NCBI GenBank assembly: GCA_015487535.1
Contig: WFPN01000146.1
Coordinates: 1 to 8,586, forward strand
DNA length: 8,586 nucleotides
Direction: 5' to 3'
DNA from: Aquificaceae bacterium
GTDB taxonomy: Bacteria > Aquificota > Aquificia > Aquificales > Aquificaceae
A program made the translations under genes and the position numbers. This document shows, piece by piece, positions 5,412 through 8,586 of this stretch. A model generated the notes under the pieces. That model saw only the letters and a program-made list of their open reading frames with translations, ran no database searches and was not told the origin of the DNA. Each line of letters starts with the position of its first letter. Positions within the stretch are counted from its first letter, which is position 1.

Positions 5412-5417
5412 TATAAT
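5412..5417 (+). promoter_or_regulatory. Perfect TATAAT just upstream of reverse gyrase (possible leaderless start)
   Basis: TATAAT ends six bases before the ATG at 5424. If used as a -10 box, transcription would begin at about 5424, the A of the start codon itself. The bases before the ATG (TTTCTCT) contain no Shine-Dalgarno. TTGAAA at 5383-5388 is 23 bp from the box, too far for a normal -35, and no TG extension is present, so the promoter reading is uncertain. Confidence 0.45.
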
Positions 5418-5423
5418 TTCTCT

Positions 5424-8400
5424 ATGAGCCTTCTGATAATAGAGAGGGTGTGTCCAAACTGCGGGGGGGCGATAAGCGACGAGAGACTCTCTAAAGGTCT
5501 TCCCTGCTACAGGTGCCTGCCAGAACCTACGGAGAAAGTCTGCGACGCCTTGGAGGAGAGGAAAAGCCTTAGGGAGCTTTCTCTCTTCTGTGAGACCGAA
5601 AGACACCTTTCGGAGTTCGAGAGCTTCTTTGAAAGGGCTGTGGGAGCCCGCCCATGGAGCCTTCAGAAGCTATGGGCAAAGAGAGTCCTTATGGGTCAGT
5701 CCTTTGCGGTAGTGGCTCCAACGGGGGTGGGGAAGACTACCTTTGGGCTTGTCACATCCCTGTTCGTAAAGCCCAAGGTTCTCCTCATATTCCCCACCAG
5801 GATACTGGCAAACCAGACGGGGGAAAGACTCGAGGAGCTCTCCCGGAAGCTGAGTATAGAGAGAAGCATCCTCGTCTATGAGTCCAAGAAGAGGATAAGA
5901 GAAAGGTTCCTCGCAGGGGACTTTGACATCCTCTGCGGGACAAATATGTTCCTTCACAAGAACTTTGAGAACCTGAAGAAGTTCAGGTTCAGCTTCATAT
6001 TCATAGACGACATAGACTCCTTCCTAAAACGCTCCAAGAACGTGGACAACCTCTTCAAGCTCCTCGGCTTCACCGACTACGAGATAAAGCTCGCCCTTAA
6101 GGAGAACAAAACCGACAAAGACTGGGAGAAGCTCGCCCAGATAAGGAAGAGGAGAAGGGACACGGTTCTTGTGGTCTCGTCAGCGACCTTGAAGCCTAAG
6201 GGAAACAGGGTCTTTCTCTTCAGGAACTTACTCGGCTTTGAAGTTCAGAAGGCTGTAACAACGGTCAGGAACATAGTGGATGTAGCCGAGCCCGTGAAGG
6301 ACCTGGAGGAAGCCCTTGAGAGGTCCGCTGATCTTATAAAGAAGCTGGGAAAGGGAGGACTCGTTTACCTCTCGGTCTTTTACGGGAAGGAGAAGGTTCA
6401 GGAGGTGGTTGAGTTTTACAAAAGCAAAGGTATAGAGGCTGTAAGCTACCTCGACTACAAGCCCGAAGAGCTTTATCAGATACTTGAGAAGGGGAATTTT
6501 GACGTAGCAGTGGGCATATCCCATCTAACGAATCCCCTGGTGAGAGGCCTCGACCTTCCCCACATAATCCGATACGCGATATTTTTGGATCCGCCCAAGC
6601 ACATCTTTCCAACCCAGTTATCCCTGCAGCCCTCACTGCTCCATTCTCTCCTCCTTACACTTCTCAACCTCTTCGATGAAAAGGACCGCCTGAAGGCGGT
6701 GGAGTACGTAAACTACTTGAGGAGATACCTAACACTCAGAGAGGAGCTCCTGGACAAGTACCCGAGGATAAAGGAGAGGGTTCAGGAGATAAAGGAGTTT
6801 CTTGAAAGGTTCCTCACCGACGAGGAGTTTTTAAGGAAGATAGAGGAGTCCGAGGACATCTCCCTCGTCCACAGAGAGGGACAGCTCTACATGGTCGTGG
6901 GAGACGCAAACTCCTACATACAGGCTTCGGGGAGGACTTCCCGCTTCATAGCGGGGGGAATGACCAAGGGGCTTTCAATACTCTTTTACTCCGACCCCAA
7001 GGCATTCAGATCCCTCAAGAGGAGACTTTCGGCCTACTTCATGCAGTCGGACGTTGAATTCAAATCCCTGAGTGAGATAGACCTCGAAAGACTCCTTAAA
7101 GAGATAGACGAGGACAGAAAGAGGGCAAAGCTCATCCTTGAGGGCAAGGTAGTTCAGAAAATAAAAGACCTCTTCAGGACCACCCTCGTGGTAGTGGAGT
7201 CTCCAAATAAGGCGAGGACGATAGCGGGCTTCTTTGGAAAACCCCAGCTCAGGTTGATAGAGGACAGCATCGCCTACGAGGTTCCCCTCGGGGAGAGGCT
7301 TCTCGTGATAACTGCATCCCTCGGGCACGTTTTGGACCTCACGACCGATAGAGGCTTCTTCGGGGTTCTAACAGAAGACTCAAAGTTCATACCAGTCTAT
7401 GACACGATAAAGAGATGTAAGGATAAGGGGCTTCAGCACACAGACTACGAATACCTGAAGAAGAGATGTAGGGGTAAGGTGGAGGACAAGCTGAGTATAG
7501 TTTCCGCTTTGAGGAAGGCCGGCTACGAGGTGGACGAGGTCTTCATAGCGACCGATCCAGACGCCGAAGGGGAGAAGATAGCCTACGACCTCTTCCTGCT
7601 CTTGAGACCCATGAACGTGAACATAAAGAGGGCGGAGTTTCACGAGGTTACACCTAAAGCCTTCAGGTCGGCGGTGGAAAACCCGAGGAAGTTCGATACA
7701 AACCTGGTAAAAGCGCAGATCGTCAGAAGGGTTTTAGACAGGTGGGTGGGCTTTACCCTCTCCAGGGTCCTCTGGAAGGTCTTCAGCAGGAACTGGTTCT
7801 CCGCCGGGAGGGTTCAGACCCCTGTTCTGGGATGGGTTATAGAGAGATACGAGAAGTCCAAAGAAAAGAAGGGGGAGGTTATCTTTGAAATTAACGGCCA
7901 GACCTTCAGGGCGGAGATAGAAGACCTTGACGTGGCAAAGAGCGTGTATAAAGAGCTTGAGCTCGCGAGGGTATATACCCACTCCCCTCAGGAGACGGAC
8001 AAAAAACCACTTCCTCCCTACTCCACCGACACCGTCCTTGAGGATGCGAGCGAGTTCCTCCACTTCTCGGCCCAGAAGACGATGAAGCTCCTCCAGAGTT
8101 TGTTTGAGGCTGGGCTGATCACCTACCACAGGACGGACTCCACACGCGTCTCGGAGGCGGGGAGGTATCTGGTCGCTAAGCCCTACATAAGCGAGAAGTT
8201 CGGCGAGGAGTACTTCTACCCGAGATCCTGGGGAGAGGGAGGAGCCCACGAGTGCATAAGGCCCACGAGACCCTTAGAGCCTTCCAACCTCAGGTTCATG
8301 ATAACCGCTGGGCTTATAGATCTTGAAGATCCCCAGAGCGCCTTAAAGCTCTACGAACTCATATTCAAACGCTTCATCGCCTCCCAGATGAGACCTGCGA

Positions 8401-8586
8401 AGGTAAAAACTGAAAAACTCCATGTAGAGCTTCCCTATTACGACTGGGAGGAGGAGGTAGTTACGGAGATTATAGAGCACGGCTTTGACCTGATGTTCCC
8501 AACCTTCAGGGTTTTCGAGAAAAGGGAAAGGTTTGACGTAAAACCGATCGAATTCAGGGAGGTTTCCAAGGTTCCGTTATTTACAC
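5424..8586 (+). CDS. rgy: Reverse gyrase (partial, C-terminus beyond the right edge)
   Basis: ATP-dependent topoisomerase, unique to hyperthermophiles, that introduces positive supercoils; it fuses an SF2 helicase to a type IA topoisomerase. Reading from the ATG at 5424, 1054 codons stay open to the edge. In order: N-terminal zinc finger C10-C13/C28-C31; Walker A APTGVGKTT with K104; Walker B IDDID (D195, D196, D198); SSAT (252-255); helicase arginine motif SGRTSR (502-507); TOPRIM glutamate VVVESPNKARTI (E592) and DPDAEGE (D711, D713, E715); catalytic tyrosine in GLITYHRTDSTR (Y901). The second zinc finger, between the TOPRIM motifs, keeps only one Cys of each pair (C665 and C682). Comparing with T. 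maritima, where from memory the tyrosine lies about 250 residues from the end, about 100 residues are missing. Aquifex has two reverse gyrases, thought to derive by transfer from archaea; which paralogue this is cannot be judged here. It lies 15 nt after the lipoprotein gene, without a ribosome site. Confidence 0.97.
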   Translation, partial: MSLLIIERVCPNCGGAISDERLSKGLPCYRCLPEPTEKVCDALEERKSLRELSLFCETERHLSEFESFFERAVGARPWSLQKLWAKRVLMGQSFAVVAPTGVGKTTFGLVTSLFVKPKVLLIFPTRILANQTGERLEELSRKLSIERSILVYESKKRIRERFLAGDFDILCGTNMFLHKNFENLKKFRFSFIFIDDIDSFLKRSKNVDNLFKLLGFTDYEIKLALKENKTDKDWEKLAQIRKRRRDTVLVVSSATLKPKGNRVFLFRNLLGFEVQKAVTTVRNIVDVAEPVKDLEEALERSADLIKKLGKGGLVYLSVFYGKEKVQEVVEFYKSKGIEAVSYLDYKPEELYQILEKGNFDVAVGISHLTNPLVRGLDLPHIIRYAIFLDPPKHIFPTQLSLQPSLLHSLLLTLLNLFDEKDRLKAVEYVNYLRRYLTLREELLDKYPRIKERVQEIKEFLERFLTDEEFLRKIEESEDISLVHREGQLYMVVGDANSYIQASGRTSRFIAGGMTKGLSILFYSDPKAFRSLKRRLSAYFMQSDVEFKSLSEIDLERLLKEIDEDRKRAKLILEGKVVQKIKDLFRTTLVVVESPNKARTIAGFFGKPQLRLIEDSIAYEVPLGERLLVITASLGHVLDLTTDRGFFGVLTEDSKFIPVYDTIKRCKDKGLQHTDYEYLKKRCRGKVEDKLSIVSALRKAGYEVDEVFIATDPDAEGEKIAYDLFLLLRPMNVNIKRAEFHEVTPKAFRSAVENPRKFDTNLVKAQIVRRVLDRWVGFTLSRVLWKVFSRNWFSAGRVQTPVLGWVIERYEKSKEKKGEVIFEINGQTFRAEIEDLDVAKSVYKELELARVYTHSPQETDKKPLPPYSTDTVLEDASEFLHFSAQKTMKLLQSLFEAGLITYHRTDSTRVSEAGRYLVAKPYISEKFGEEYFYPRSWGEGGAHECIRPTRPLEPSNLRFMITAGLIDLEDPQSALKLYELIFKRFIASQMRPAKVKTEKLHVELPYYDWEEEVVTEIIEHGFDLMFPTFRVFEKRERFDVKPIEFREVSKVPLFT

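Noticed and set aside
7734..8249. Minus-strand open frame of 171 codons within reverse gyrase
   Set aside because: Antisense to the topoisomerase domain, including the catalytic tyrosine region; no domain and no ribosome site of note.

Overview
The window fits a bacterial hyperthermophile, most likely of the Aquificales (Aquifex/Hydrogenobacter/Thermocrinis relatives). Reverse gyrase is a marker of hyperthermophiles. A GGDEF diguanylate cyclase, a Cu/Zn superoxide dismutase with a Sec signal and a lipobox lipoprotein point to a bacterium with a cell envelope. Arginine is written mostly as AGG/AGA and isoleucine mostly as ATA, as is usual in such thermophiles. The lineage is inferred from gene content and codon use, not from a database match.

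Layout. The left third (1-3096) is one tightly packed minus-strand operon, read right to left: encapsulin shell protein, CysM-type cysteine synthase (10-nt gap), RsmI 16S rRNA 2'-O-methyltransferase (1-nt gap), then a membrane-anchored diguanylate cyclase (ATGA overlap) that runs off the left edge. A 113-bp divergent control region (3097-3209) separates it from a plus-strand set: periplasmic Cu/Zn superoxide dismutase sodC, a secreted metallo-beta-lactamase-fold hydrolase (7-nt gap) and pterin-4a-carbinolamine dehydratase (1-nt gap). After a 43-nt AT-rich gap comes a small Ig-like lipoprotein. Reverse gyrase then fills 5424 to the right edge and is cut by it. No stretch above 300 bases lacks a gene. 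I saw no tRNA, rRNA, CRISPR array, insertion sequence or clear intrinsic terminator.

How it may work together. The most unusual part is the family-1-like encapsulin, a virus-derived protein shell, with no recognisable cargo gene beside it. Its neighbours are a cysteine synthase downstream and sodC divergently upstream. The two divergent transcription units appear to start from two extended -10 promoters placed back to back around a CAGCTG centre, so that RNA polymerase could probably occupy only one at a time. This suggests, but does not prove, that shell synthesis and superoxide defence are co-regulated or compete. Other points of note are a half-lost second zinc finger in reverse gyrase and a TATAAT box placed so that the reverse gyrase mRNA may be leaderless.
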